Positions 9,445 to 18,100 of a stretch of DNA of 34,721 nucleotides are shown here, piece after piece. The stretch is from NCBI GenBank assembly GCA_016722295.1, contig JADKGL010000002.1:1-34721 (forward strand), given 5' to 3'. The first letter of the stretch is position 1; every line of letters starts with the position of its first letter. A model generated the notes under the pieces. That model saw only the letters and a program-made list of their open reading frames with translations, searched no databases and was not told the origin of the DNA. The translations under genes and the position numbers were made by a program. The stretch is from Saprospiraceae bacterium. GTDB lineage: Bacteria > Bacteroidota > Bacteroidia > Chitinophagales > Saprospiraceae.

Positions 9445-10209
9445 TTATTTTATTCCTGTTCGTTCCAAAAACTCATCTTTTCTTCTTCTTGCAACTTCAA
9501 TTTCAGCGCCATCTTTGAGTATTGCAGTGCCACCATCACCTCTTATATAACGCTCTAAATAATTAATATTAATAATATTTGATTTATGTATTCTAAGAAA
9601 TTGAGGATAGTGCTCTAGATGATGCTCCAGATCACTGAGATTTTTTGAGGCAGTTATTTTCTTTTTATCTAGGAGTAAGATTGTGCTATAACTTCCAGAT
9701 GCTTCTATTCTAATAATGTCATCTATCGGGATCAATAGAATACCATCAGAAGTTGAAATTTTTAATTTTTGACTTAGAGAAACATTTCCTTTGAGTAATT
9801 TTACTAAGGATTCAACATCAATTTCAGCACTCTCTTTTTTAAGTTTTTTTCTTTTTTCAATTAGTCTCTCAATACACATTTTTAAATCATCTTCATCTAT
9901 AGGTTTAACTAAATAGTCAAATGCAGATTTTCTGAGTGCATCAATTGCAAATTCTTTATGTGCAGTAGCGAAAATGATGTCTGCTTCTGCATAGTCAAGT
10001 TTTTCTATAAACTCTAGACCTGTAAGATGTGGCATATCTATATCGACAAATAAAAGGTTGGGTCTTATTTCGGGTATCGTTTGCAATGCATCTAATGGAT
10101 TATCAGAAGTGCCAACAATTTCGATTTCTTCTGGGAAATTTCTAGTAAGCTTATGTCTCAATAAACTAATAGCTGTAGCTTCATCGTCTAATATAAACAC
10201 TCTAAACAT
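9445..10209 (-). CDS. LytTR-family response regulator
   Basis: This is a 254-residue DNA-binding response regulator of the LytR/AlgR type. The receiver domain (residues 1-120) has the acidic pair D8/D9, the phospho-acceptor D56 in LLFVDIDMP, and the conserved Lys K102 in FDYLVKP. The LytTR domain (about 150-250) has the usual RIEASGSYSTILLLD, FLRIHKSNIININYLERY and VARRRKDEF. It is the first gene of a two-gene operon with the sensor kinase, in the order regulator then kinase. Its start faces the secreted-protein cluster beginning at 10429 across a 219-nt spacer, so that cluster is a natural candidate target. Target genes cannot be proven from sequence. Confidence 0.95.
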   Translation of the reverse strand: MFRVFILDDEATAISLLRHKLTRNFPEEIEIVGTSDNPLDALQTIPEIRPNLLFVDIDMPHLTGLEFIEKLDYAEADIIFATAHKEFAIDALRKSAFDYLVKPIDEDDLKMCIERLIEKRKKLKKESAEIDVESLVKLLKGNVSLSQKLKISTSDGILLIPIDDIIRIEASGSYSTILLLDKKKITASKNLSDLEHHLEHYPQFLRIHKSNIININYLERYIRGDGGTAILKDGAEIEVARRRKDEFLERTGIK

Positions 10210-10382
10210 GAGGCTAATATAGTAAGTTTTTAATTATCCATTGAGTTTTTTTATTTTAATTGCTTTAATTTGTCAAGAATTACCTCCGATAACAAATCTA
10301 AAGCCGCCGTTCTTAAATTTTAGATTTTTTTACTCTCCCTAGTTGATAACTTTGAATTAATAAAAAACACTGATTCACAAAA

Positions 10383-10415
10383 TTCAAATCGTTTTGAATC
10401 GTCCTTTTATGTTTA
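10383..10415 (+). promoter_or_regulatory. Possible regulatory inverted repeat and -7-like element before the secreted-protein cluster
   Basis: TTCAAA (10383-10388) and TTTGAA (10393-10398) form an inverted repeat with a 4-nt centre, followed by TATGTTTA (10408-10415), seven of eight matches to TAnnTTTG. No convincing -33 TTG lies at the right distance, as would be expected if an activator such as the adjacent LytTR regulator were needed. Weak evidence. Confidence 0.27.
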
Positions 10416-10428
10416 AAATTAGTATATT

Positions 10429-10917
10429 ATGTATAAAATATTATTTCTAAGTTTCCTCTTCTATTTTGGTTTTTGCAATCATGCTTATTTGCAATGCAAT
10501 ATATCTCAAATAAATTTTTATTTAGATTACCAAGTAAACAGTTGTAATGGCATGAATTTTCAATCTTCAGTTGGTGGCATCATGATGCCTTATGACGAAT
10601 GTGCGGGGCATGAATTTAGCTCTGAGTTTTCCAATGTATCCGAAACAGTGGGAACGAAAAAAAACATTGTAAGTCGTTCAGTCAAAATTTTTCCAAACCC
10701 TGCTATTTATAATCTTTACATAACCTGTAATGATTGGGATCAAGTGATTCAACTTGAAATTATATCATCATTGGGTATCACATGTAGCAAAGAGTTTTTG
10801 AATAGTTCGAAGACAGAACTTAACATCTCCAGTCTTGCATCTGGTCATTACTTTTTGAGAATTCTTCTTGACGATGGAAGAGAGGAAGTATATTCATTTA
10901 TTAAAATGGATTTATAA
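10429..10917 (+). CDS. Small secreted protein with T9SS type A sorting domain
   Basis: This 162-residue protein has a clear signal peptide (MYKILFLSFLFYFGFCNHAYLQ). A short middle region of about 60 residues has several Cys (QCNIS, NSCNGM, YDECAGHE) and no recognisable domain. The last 80 or so residues are a Por/T9SS type A sorting domain: VKIFPNPAIYNLYI, then LEIISSLGI, then LNISSLASGHYFLRI. Such cargo crosses the outer membrane through the type IX system and is anchored or released. The mature protein is almost all sorting domain, which is unusual: the cargo part is only a short Cys-rich peptide. It is the first gene of a long co-directional run of exported proteins, diverging from the LytTR regulator. 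Confidence 0.82.
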   Translation: MYKILFLSFLFYFGFCNHAYLQCNISQINFYLDYQVNSCNGMNFQSSVGGIMMPYDECAGHEFSSEFSNVSETVGTKKNIVSRSVKIFPNPAIYNLYITCNDWDQVIQLEIISSLGITCSKEFLNSSKTELNISSLASGHYFLRILLDDGREEVYSFIKMDL

Positions 10918-10974
10918 AAAATTCGTGTAATTATTTTATTACAATCAAATAAATAAAAATCAAAAAATAGTCTT

Positions 10975-11367
10975 ATGAAAAACTTATTAATTTTCTCTTT
11001 CTTCCTACTGTTATTCATGGATAATGCATATAGTCAATGTCGAACAAGAACTTGGAATAGCTGCGAAATATCTGTAAATGGAAAACCACCAGTATCCTAT
11101 AATTGTGGATATCAATTGTCTGTAACAAATTTAACAGGAATACTTTTTAAAAACCTAGGGGTACAATGCATTGATACAATTTGTAGTTTAAAACATCACA
11201 TTCTAATAAAGAAGGGAACTTCAACTGTTGTCAATGAATATGTATATACAATATCTGCTGGACCATACAATTTTTTATCAAAAGGAAATTATCAAGTTAC
11301 AATAAATTCCTATTGTAATAACAGTAAAACTATTCGCACCTGTAATTATAGCATTAATTATTATTAA
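10975..11367 (+). CDS. Cys-rich secreted protein of unknown function
   Basis: This 130-residue protein has a signal peptide (MKNLLIFSFFLLLFMDNAYSQ) and a mature part with seven Cys (QCRTR, NSCEI, YNCGY, VQCID, TICSL, SYCNN, RTCNYS), alternating polar/hydrophobic strands and no charged core, fitting a small disulfide-bonded beta fold. It has no sorting domain or lipobox. It lies 57 nt after the preceding T9SS cargo and 36 nt before the collagen-like gene, so probably the same transcript. I do not recognise the family; a small surface or matrix component is a guess from context. Confidence 0.68.
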   Translation: MKNLLIFSFFLLLFMDNAYSQCRTRTWNSCEISVNGKPPVSYNCGYQLSVTNLTGILFKNLGVQCIDTICSLKHHILIKKGTSTVVNEYVYTISAGPYNFLSKGNYQVTINSYCNNSKTIRTCNYSINYY

Positions 11368-11403
11368 AATTATTTTATCATTTTAAATATTTAAAAAATT
11401 AAT

Positions 11404-13299
11404 ATGAAATCAATTAATAAAATTCTATTTCTTTTAATAATGTTTGTAAATTTAACTTATTCACAAAATGGGTTTAATTATCAATCAATCGTGAGAAATT
11501 CAGTGGGCTTGCCTTTGTCTGCGACAACTGTACATTTGAAGTTTTCAATATACAACTATAGTGATGGATTAGAATTGTATTCTGAAATCCAATCTCTCAC
11601 TACTGATCAATATGGATGGTTTAATGCTACAGTAGGAAATGGGATAGCAACATTCGGACTTATGTCTAATGTGAATTGGGCAACTGCAAAAAAGTTGGTA
11701 GTATCATGTGCTCCTACTAGTGGGGGGACATATACATCCTTTCATTCAGCGATAATGAACAATGCACCATATCGAGGAGCTCAAGGTGATAAGGGGGCAC
11801 AAGGCGATAAGGGTGCGCAAGGCGATAAAGGCGACAGAGGTGATCAGGGTATTGCAGGTTTGAAAGGCGACAAGGGCGATAAAGGAGATGCTGGAACAGG
11901 TGTTAAAATCGTTGGATCACTTGCAGACCCATCAGCATTACCGAATCCATACAGCGGTCAAATAGGAGATGTATACATTATACAAAGCAATGGTCATGGC
12001 TATATGTGGACTGGAAGTTCATGGCTTGATGTTGGAGAAATCCGAGGACCAAAAGGAGATAAAGGGGACACAGGTAACACTGGTATTCAAGGCATACAAG
12101 GAGCCAAAGGAGATAAAGGCGATAAAGGGGATATAGGATTACAGGGATTAAAAGGGGATACTGGAGCACAAGGTATTAAAGGGGACAAAGGAGATAAAGG
12201 AGATAAGGGTGACAAAGGTGACACTGGACCAGCAGGGACATATATAGCTGGAGCTGGCATTTTCATATCTTCAAATGTAATTTCAAATACAGGGGATACC
12301 AATGCAGGTGATGATATCACAACAAGTACAATAGCTGGAGGAGACCTTGATGGAACTTTTTCCAATCTTCAACTAAAGCCAGAATCAGTTGGAGAACATG
12401 AAATCAAAGATGGCTCGATTAGCACTGTTGATTTCAGTGGCATGGGAGCCACAGCTGGTCAAATTTTAAAATATACAGGTACAAAATGGATTCCATCCAC
12501 AGATGAGACAGGAGGACTTGTACTTCCTTATTCTACTAATTATAGTGGCGCGAATCCTGTGGCATTTGCAATTAATTCAATGAATAACACAACTCCAATA
12601 GAAGTAAGCCAAGGAGGTTTAGTGTCAACCGTTCCAGCTTTTAGAGCCACAACACTAGGAGAGAAAGGCATTGAAGTAGAAAGTAGTTCCGAATCAAATA
12701 CCAATGTAACAGCTCGATTTTTTAATGAAAATAAACTAAACCTTGGTACTATTTTGCAATTGGAAAATGAAGGAGAAGGTTTGGCATTAAACGCACGTTC
12801 AAGTTTAGGTTCTGCGGCAAAGATTGAAGGAAATGTAAATAAATTAGGAAGTGTCTTAGAAGTATCCAATTTAGGGATAGGAAAAGTAATCCAAGTCACT
12901 AATGGCAATCCTGCTACTGTTGAAAATACTATGGAAATAAGCTCAGCAACTAATTCTTCAATCCTCAAATTAGAATCCACTAGGAATGCCAATCAATCAG
13001 CAGCCACAGCCTTAGAATTAAAAAATGGATATTTAAGAGTAGACCAATCTAGTGATGTTAAAACTGCATTTAAACATACGACAAATGCGAACAATGTTAC
13101 TGGAAATGCTACAGTTCTATATTACCCAGGTGCTGGAATAAATGATATTTTAATTGTAACAAAAGGCCTGCCTTACATCAATAAAAATTATTTAGTATGG
13201 TATGACTCTGTAACTCAACGATGGAAAATCGCACTAGAAGATACATCAATGAATATGCCAATAGGTGTGACATTTAATGTACTGATCATAAAGCCTTAA
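11404..13299 (+). CDS. Collagen-like secreted fibre protein
   Basis: This 631-residue exported protein has a signal peptide (MKSINKILFLLIMFVNLTYSQ), then a beta-rich head (residues 22-124, FNYQSIVRNSVGLPLSATTV) common in Bacteroidota fibre proteins. A first G-x-y tract of 13 triplets (residues 125-163, mostly GAQ/GDK) is interrupted by a small domain (164-214) with GYMWTGSSWLDVGE, seen in bacterial and phage collagen-like fibres. A second tract of 21 triplets (215-277) follows. The C-terminal part (278-631) begins with tail-fibre-like motifs (GDLDGTFSNLQL, MGATAGQILKYTGTKWIPS) and continues as regular beta repeats. Such proteins are expected to trimerise, the G-x-y tracts forming a triple helix. 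The lack of hydroxyproline is offset by Lys-Gly-Asp (KGD) charge pairs, as in other bacterial collagens. Context suggests an extracellular filament. No T9SS domain is seen. Confidence 0.88.
   Translation: MKSINKILFLLIMFVNLTYSQNGFNYQSIVRNSVGLPLSATTVHLKFSIYNYSDGLELYSEIQSLTTDQYGWFNATVGNGIATFGLMSNVNWATAKKLVVSCAPTSGGTYTSFHSAIMNNAPYRGAQGDKGAQGDKGAQGDKGDRGDQGIAGLKGDKGDKGDAGTGVKIVGSLADPSALPNPYSGQIGDVYIIQSNGHGYMWTGSSWLDVGEIRGPKGDKGDTGNTGIQGIQGAKGDKGDKGDIGLQGLKGDTGAQGIKGDKGDKGDKGDKGDTGPAGTYIAGAGIFISSNVISNTGDTNAGDDITTSTIAGGDLDGTFSNLQLKPESVGEHEIKDGSISTVDFSGMGATAGQILKYTGTKWIPSTDETGGLVLPYSTNYSGANPVAFAINSMNNTTPIEVSQGGLVSTVPAFRATTLGEKGIEVESSSESNTNVTARFFNENKLNLGTILQLENEGEGLALNARSSLGSAAKIEGNVNKLGSVLEVSNLGIGKVIQVTNGNPATVENTMEISSATNSSILKLESTRNANQSAATALELKNGYLRVDQSSDVKTAFKHTTNANNVTGNATVLYYPGAGINDILIVTKGLPYINKNYLVWYDSVTQRWKIALEDTSMNMPIGVTFNVLIIKP
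11776..12234 (+). repeat. Two collagen-type G-x-y coding repeat tracts
   Basis: Tract one (11776-11892) has 13 uninterrupted G-x-y codon triplets, tract two (12046-12234) has 21, separated by 153 nt of non-repeat coding sequence. The dominant DNA unit is GGNGAYAAA. Codon spellings vary among units, so the tracts are not simple recent slippage products. Confidence 0.85.
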
Positions 13300-13409
13300 T
13301 CCCGGTAAATTAGAAATAAAACCACACATAAAGTAGAAACCACCATTGGTAAAATGGCAATAAAAGAGAAGTATGATTTCAATAATTTTGAATCAAGAAA
13401 AAAAATAAA

Positions 13410-13823
13410 ATGAAAAATTTAATCGCACTTCTCTTGCTTTTTACTTTGGCTTGCACAGAGATTACAGAGGTCATAGATCATCCGTTTTCTATGAATGTCG
13501 ATGGTAAAAAATGGACAGGGGTCGTAGCAAAAAATGAAGTGGATTCACTGAATCGTGCTACATTAAGTTGTCTCGGAACCAATGGAGAAATCTTTGGATT
13601 TGTAATTCCAAAATATAATGGAAAGAATCAATATTCCACAATGCAAGATTCATTGACATTGGCCACATTGATAAAAACAGATAGCACCACATATATTGGA
13701 AAAATACAAATTGATGTAACAAGTGAAACAGTTGTATCATCGCAAAAGAAAATTCATGGAGAATTTCAAGCTAATCTTTATTCAATAAGTGATACCTTAA
13801 TTATTACAGAAGGAAAATTTTAA
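13410..13823 (+). CDS. Small lipoprotein related to the DUF6252-like proteins at 30465 and 30930
   Basis: This 137-residue lipoprotein has a lipobox LACTE with Cys15. The mature part is a single beta-rich domain: MNVDGKKWTGVVAK near the start and HGEFQANL...LIITEGKF at the end. The 'G-x-x-W' opening and 'G-F...I(T)EG-F' ending are shared with the lipoproteins at 30465 and 30930, so the three look like divergent members of one family (DUF6252-like; family name from memory, not searched). Function is unknown. It lies 110 nt after the collagen-like gene and is followed by a stem-loop at 13876-13909. Confidence 0.75.
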   Translation: MKNLIALLLLFTLACTEITEVIDHPFSMNVDGKKWTGVVAKNEVDSLNRATLSCLGTNGEIFGFVIPKYNGKNQYSTMQDSLTLATLIKTDSTTYIGKIQIDVTSETVVSSQKKIHGEFQANLYSISDTLIITEGKF

Positions 13824-13875
13824 GTAAATAAAATGGTTTGTAAAGTTTGTTTATAGTGTATAAGGGTTTTTTTAA

Positions 13876-13909
13876 GGAGCATTTAGTTTTCCAAAAATTT
13901 AAGTGCTCC
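13876..13909 (+). terminator. Stem-loop between lipoprotein and FN3-like gene
   Basis: GGAGCATTTA (13876-13885) pairs with the 3' arm ending in AAGTGCTCC at 13909, ten pairs with one wobble, around an A/T-rich loop. Only a short T run (AATTTT) follows. It could be an attenuator or weak terminator that lowers expression of the downstream genes relative to the fibre gene. Confidence 0.4.
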
Positions 13910-13992
13910 GAATTTTAAAAAAGAGTACAAATAAAAAAATGAAATGTTTGTAATTTTTTAATCAAACATAATCTGTCAAAATAATCTGACCA

Positions 13993-15143
13993 ATGAAAAA
14001 TTTAATTTTTTATTTAAGCTATTTGTGTTTTTGTATTCCAATTTTTGGACAATATCAAATTACAGTAGTTCGACCACAGGAACTTTCACTTAGGTCTATT
14101 CATATATGGAATTGTATCATTAATAATGAGCAAAAAATTCCCACACTATGTTATCTGCATGGAACCGTAACAGAAGCAAAAGATGGGAAACTAGGTGAAG
14201 CGAGGTCTGCAGATTTTTTGTTAAATACGGGGATAACTCAATTTAATAGCACTAATTATGAAGCATTGCGTCCAGAACAAGTCATACAGTCAAATAAAAA
14301 TATGAAGAACATGTCATAAGAACCAATAGTTTGCCCAATGGCAACTATACGGTTTGTTTAACATTAATCGAAACGCAAACTAAAAAACAATTAGCTAATA
14401 ATTGTTTGAAGATTGTAATAAATAATGTCACGGCACCAACATTACTGTCACCAGCAAATGGAAGTAAAATCTGTGAGCCAAGCCCAGTGTTTTTGTGGAA
14501 TCCGTTCAGAGGTTCTATCGAGTCCAACTTGACGTACAGACTACATATCGTAGAAGTCCTAACAAATCAAAAACCAATTACTGCGATTAAAACGAATCCT
14601 TGCTTTTTCTGTACATCAGGAATAACAGAACCTCTCTATCAATACAGCATGACAGGTGTACCATTTAGAAATAATCAAACTTACGCATGGTATATCGGAG
14701 TGCAAGGTCAGAAAAAAGAAATCGCAGTATCACCAGTGTGGTCATTTACATGGAATGAATGCAATGGTGTTAGCGAAGAAGGTGTGGAAGAGGAAGAGGA
14801 GGGGACACCTGTGGAAAGTGTTTCTAACCCACCAATAAATGGCATCCCATATTTTTATCTTACATCAGAACAAAAAAATGAAACAGTAAATATTACTGGA
14901 GATTTTTTAAATCTTCAATTGGTAAACAAAGAAGCAGTAGATGCAGCAAAATACTTTATTTACAATGAGGAGGAAAAATTTATTTATACTGCAGATCTAT
15001 GATTATCAAGAGGAAATAATTACTTCAGGATTCCAATAAAAACTTTGAATTTGTCAAACAAAAAAAGATATTATATCAAGCTTTTAATGTCAAACGGAAC
15101 ATTCTATTTTATCAATTTTAGAAAAATATCTGACCTCAAATAA
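13993..15143 (+). pseudogene. Secreted FN3-like protein, broken by one frameshift and one in-frame TGA
   Basis: Joined, this gives an exported protein of about 380 residues. It begins with a signal peptide (MKNLIFYLSYLCFCIPIFGQ) and a beta domain. The frame shifts at the A5 run 14296-14300, where KYEEHVIRTNSLPNGNYTVC continues one frame over while the original frame stops at 14317. A fibronectin-III-like domain follows (TLLSPANGSKICEPSPVFLW to AVSPVWSFTW), then an acidic linker (EEGVEEEEEG). At 15000-15002 a TGA interrupts the frame, but the same frame continues for 46 codons (LSRGNNYFRIPIKTLNLSNK...) to a TAA at 15141. This last piece looks like a normal C-terminus, so the TGA is probably a nonsense change or error. 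The joined gene ends only 10 nt before the first giant Rhs gene, which suggests translation coupling and a shared role. Exact function unknown. Confidence 0.75.
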
Positions 15144-15153
15144 AGACCTCAAT

Positions 15154-18100
15154 ATGAAATCACAATTCAATAAAAGAGTAATCGCATTATTTTTAAATTT
15201 AATTATTTGTGCCGATGCACTTTCTCCTTTGTATGGTTTTTCTCTTTCTGCTTGGAATATCAAACATATAGAAACACCAAAAATTGAAGTAAGCAATGAT
15301 TGCAAAGATGAATTCTTTGAAGAAAAACAATGCACTGAGTCTATTACAAGAATTAAAAAAGAAAATAAGATTACAAAACAATGTAAAAGAATATTGAAGA
15401 AAAATCAAATGGATGGAGGCGGCCCAAGTATGCCAGAAGTGCAAGGTTTTACTACAGTAGATCAAAAAAATTTAGTAAATCCTGGGACAGGAGACTTCAA
15501 TTATTCCATTCCTCTTTTGGATGTAGGAGGTTTTCCAATAAATATTCAATACTCTAGTGGGATTGGAACACAAGACGAAGCTTCATGGGTTGGATTAGGA
15601 TGGAATCTCAATCCTGGATCTGTTTCTAGACAGACAAGAGGTCTTCCAGATGATTTTAAAGGTGAATCTATCACAGTAGAAACAAGTATTAAGCCAAAGT
15701 TTGGATTTAATGTAGGCACAGGAGTTGATATAAATTTTGCTGGAATTGACCTCCCTGTTGAATTGGGATTAGGACTAGAATTGGATTATAGTAATTATGA
15801 AGGTTGGGGTGTCGATTTAAAAAGCAATATTGGATTATCTGCTGAAACTGAAATTGGTTCATCTAAAATGGGAGCAGATTTAGGTCTTTCACTTGGAGTT
15901 TCATCTCGGGGTGGAGGATATTTAAATCCAAGTTTGAGTTTAAGAGGCACTTATGGCAGCGAATCGAATAATTCTGGTTTTGGGCTTAATTCTTCGTTTC
16001 AGATTGACAGCAGAGAAGGATTAAAATCAATAAATTTTGGAACTTCATTTGGAAACAGACATCTTCCATTTGGAGTTAGTCAAAAATTTTCAGTAGGGTT
16101 TGCTTCTCCAACTTATACACCTCCCTTTGAAATTCCATCGCATACAACTACAGGAAAATATGCGCTAAAACTTGATGGAACAGTTTATCATTTTGAAATT
16201 GGATCAGAAATATCAGGTGGATATAGTGATCAAAAAATACAGAATCTAGTAACTCGAAGTGCCTATGGATACATGAACTTCCATCATGCACCAGCCAATG
16301 CACTTTTAGATTATAATCGTGAAAATGATGGAATGTATATGAATGAAATACCCAATTTACCATTAACGGCACACACTTATGATTTATTTTCAGTAAATGA
16401 TGCAGATGCAGCCGGGACTTATAGACCATATAGAATGGATGTTGGAGCATTACATGATCCAGAACATAGAAATACTTCTGACCAACACAATATTGGAATT
16501 GATATATCTACAATAAATTTAGTTCATGTAGGCGTTGATGCAGGAGGGGGTATAGGCAAAGATGAAATCAAAAAATGGCAAGAAGGGAATAATTTAAATA
16601 GTGTATTTCAGTTTCAGAGTGGATTTTATAAGCCAGCTTATGAGCCAGTCTATTTCAAAAGTGTAAGTGATCTCAGTGTCATGCAAGATACTAATGTGTA
16701 TAATATTTTGGGGAAAGAAGAACCCATTAGAGCCCAATTGAGTCAAAGTGATCCAACGGCAACGGCAATTTCTCTTGCTAAAATTGGAAATGACAATAAA
16801 GGATTTTGGGATATTAACGCTTCAATGTTATGGAGAGAAAACCGAGACAATAGAGGTAAATTATTTTCATGGGTAACAGAAAAAGAATATCATCAAATGC
16901 GCATAGATCGCTCAAGAAATCCAAAATTTACTCTTGATGAATCGATAAGTCGAAGACCTGGATATTTTAGGGTAAATCAAGGAAATCTCATTGAAGAAAT
17001 TTATGTAACCAATGAAAGTGGAATTAAAACAGTATTTGGACTTCCTGTTTATAATAATTTTATAAAAGAAGTTAGTTTCAATATTCAATCAACAAGTGAT
17101 GCTGAACAGAATCCAAGAGAATCACCAACTGGACTTGTTCATTATGGACTCACAGATGCCACTATAAGAAACACAAGAGGAGAAAATAATTTCTTTAAAT
17201 CTACCACAACTCCAACTCATGCTTATGCTTGGCTCATTACAGAAAAACTTTCGCCAGATTATGTAGATGTCAGTAATGATGGTCCTACTCCAGATGATTT
17301 AGGGACATATTCTTCATTCCAATACAAGAAAATCCATCATGAGTTCAAGTGGAGAACTCCAATTGATAGTGCTTTTTTCCAAGGTCAAAGCCTACATACA
17401 GAAAACGATAATATGGGAAGTTATATATTTGGCAATAAAGAAATATATTATTTAGATAAAATTAAATCTAGAAATTTCGTAGCTATATTTCACACAAGTC
17501 CGAGATTGGATGGCATGGGTGTAACCTTTGAGCATGGTGGCATAAATAATAATATGAAGCTACATAAATTGGATAGTATCCAATTGTTTAGTGAAGCGAT
17601 GTATAATTCTACAAGCACACAAAAAATCCCCATCAAAACAGTTTATTTTGAATATGATTATTCACTTTGTAAAAACCAACCAAATACACATAGTTCATCA
17701 GCAGATAGAGGAAAATTAACATTGCGAAAAATTTACTTTACATATGGAGAATCAAACAAACATAAACAAAGTCCATATATTTTTCATTACAGTTCATACA
17801 ACCCAGATTACAATCCTAAGGCGGTAGATCGATGGGGAAATTACAAGCTACCCGAACAAAATGTAGAAGAAGAATTTCCTTATGTAAAAAACAATATTGA
17901 ACAAAATAGATTGGCAAGCTCATGGCATCTTGATAGCATTCAAAATCCAATGGGAGGAGCATTAAAAATCACATATGAGTCTGATGATTATGCATATGTT
18001 CAAGATAGGCAAGCTATGAATATGATGCAAATAGTAGGTATAACAAAAAGACCAGTAACTGAAGATGTTAGATCTGTAGGCCACATTGGAAACTTATATA

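Noticed and set aside
12087..12365. Minus-strand Pro/Ser-rich open frame over the collagen tract
   Set aside because: It is the mirror of G-x-y codons (GGN read backwards as NCC). It has no leader or upstream signals.
13300..13409. Possible third copy of the orphan C-terminal repeat
   Set aside because: Only scattered short matches (GGTAAA, GGCAATA) in AT-rich DNA; no shared frame or stop.
15000..15002. TGA as selenocysteine or recoding
   Set aside because: No SECIS-like hairpin is evident right after it, the family is not a selenoprotein, and the same gene already has a frameshift.
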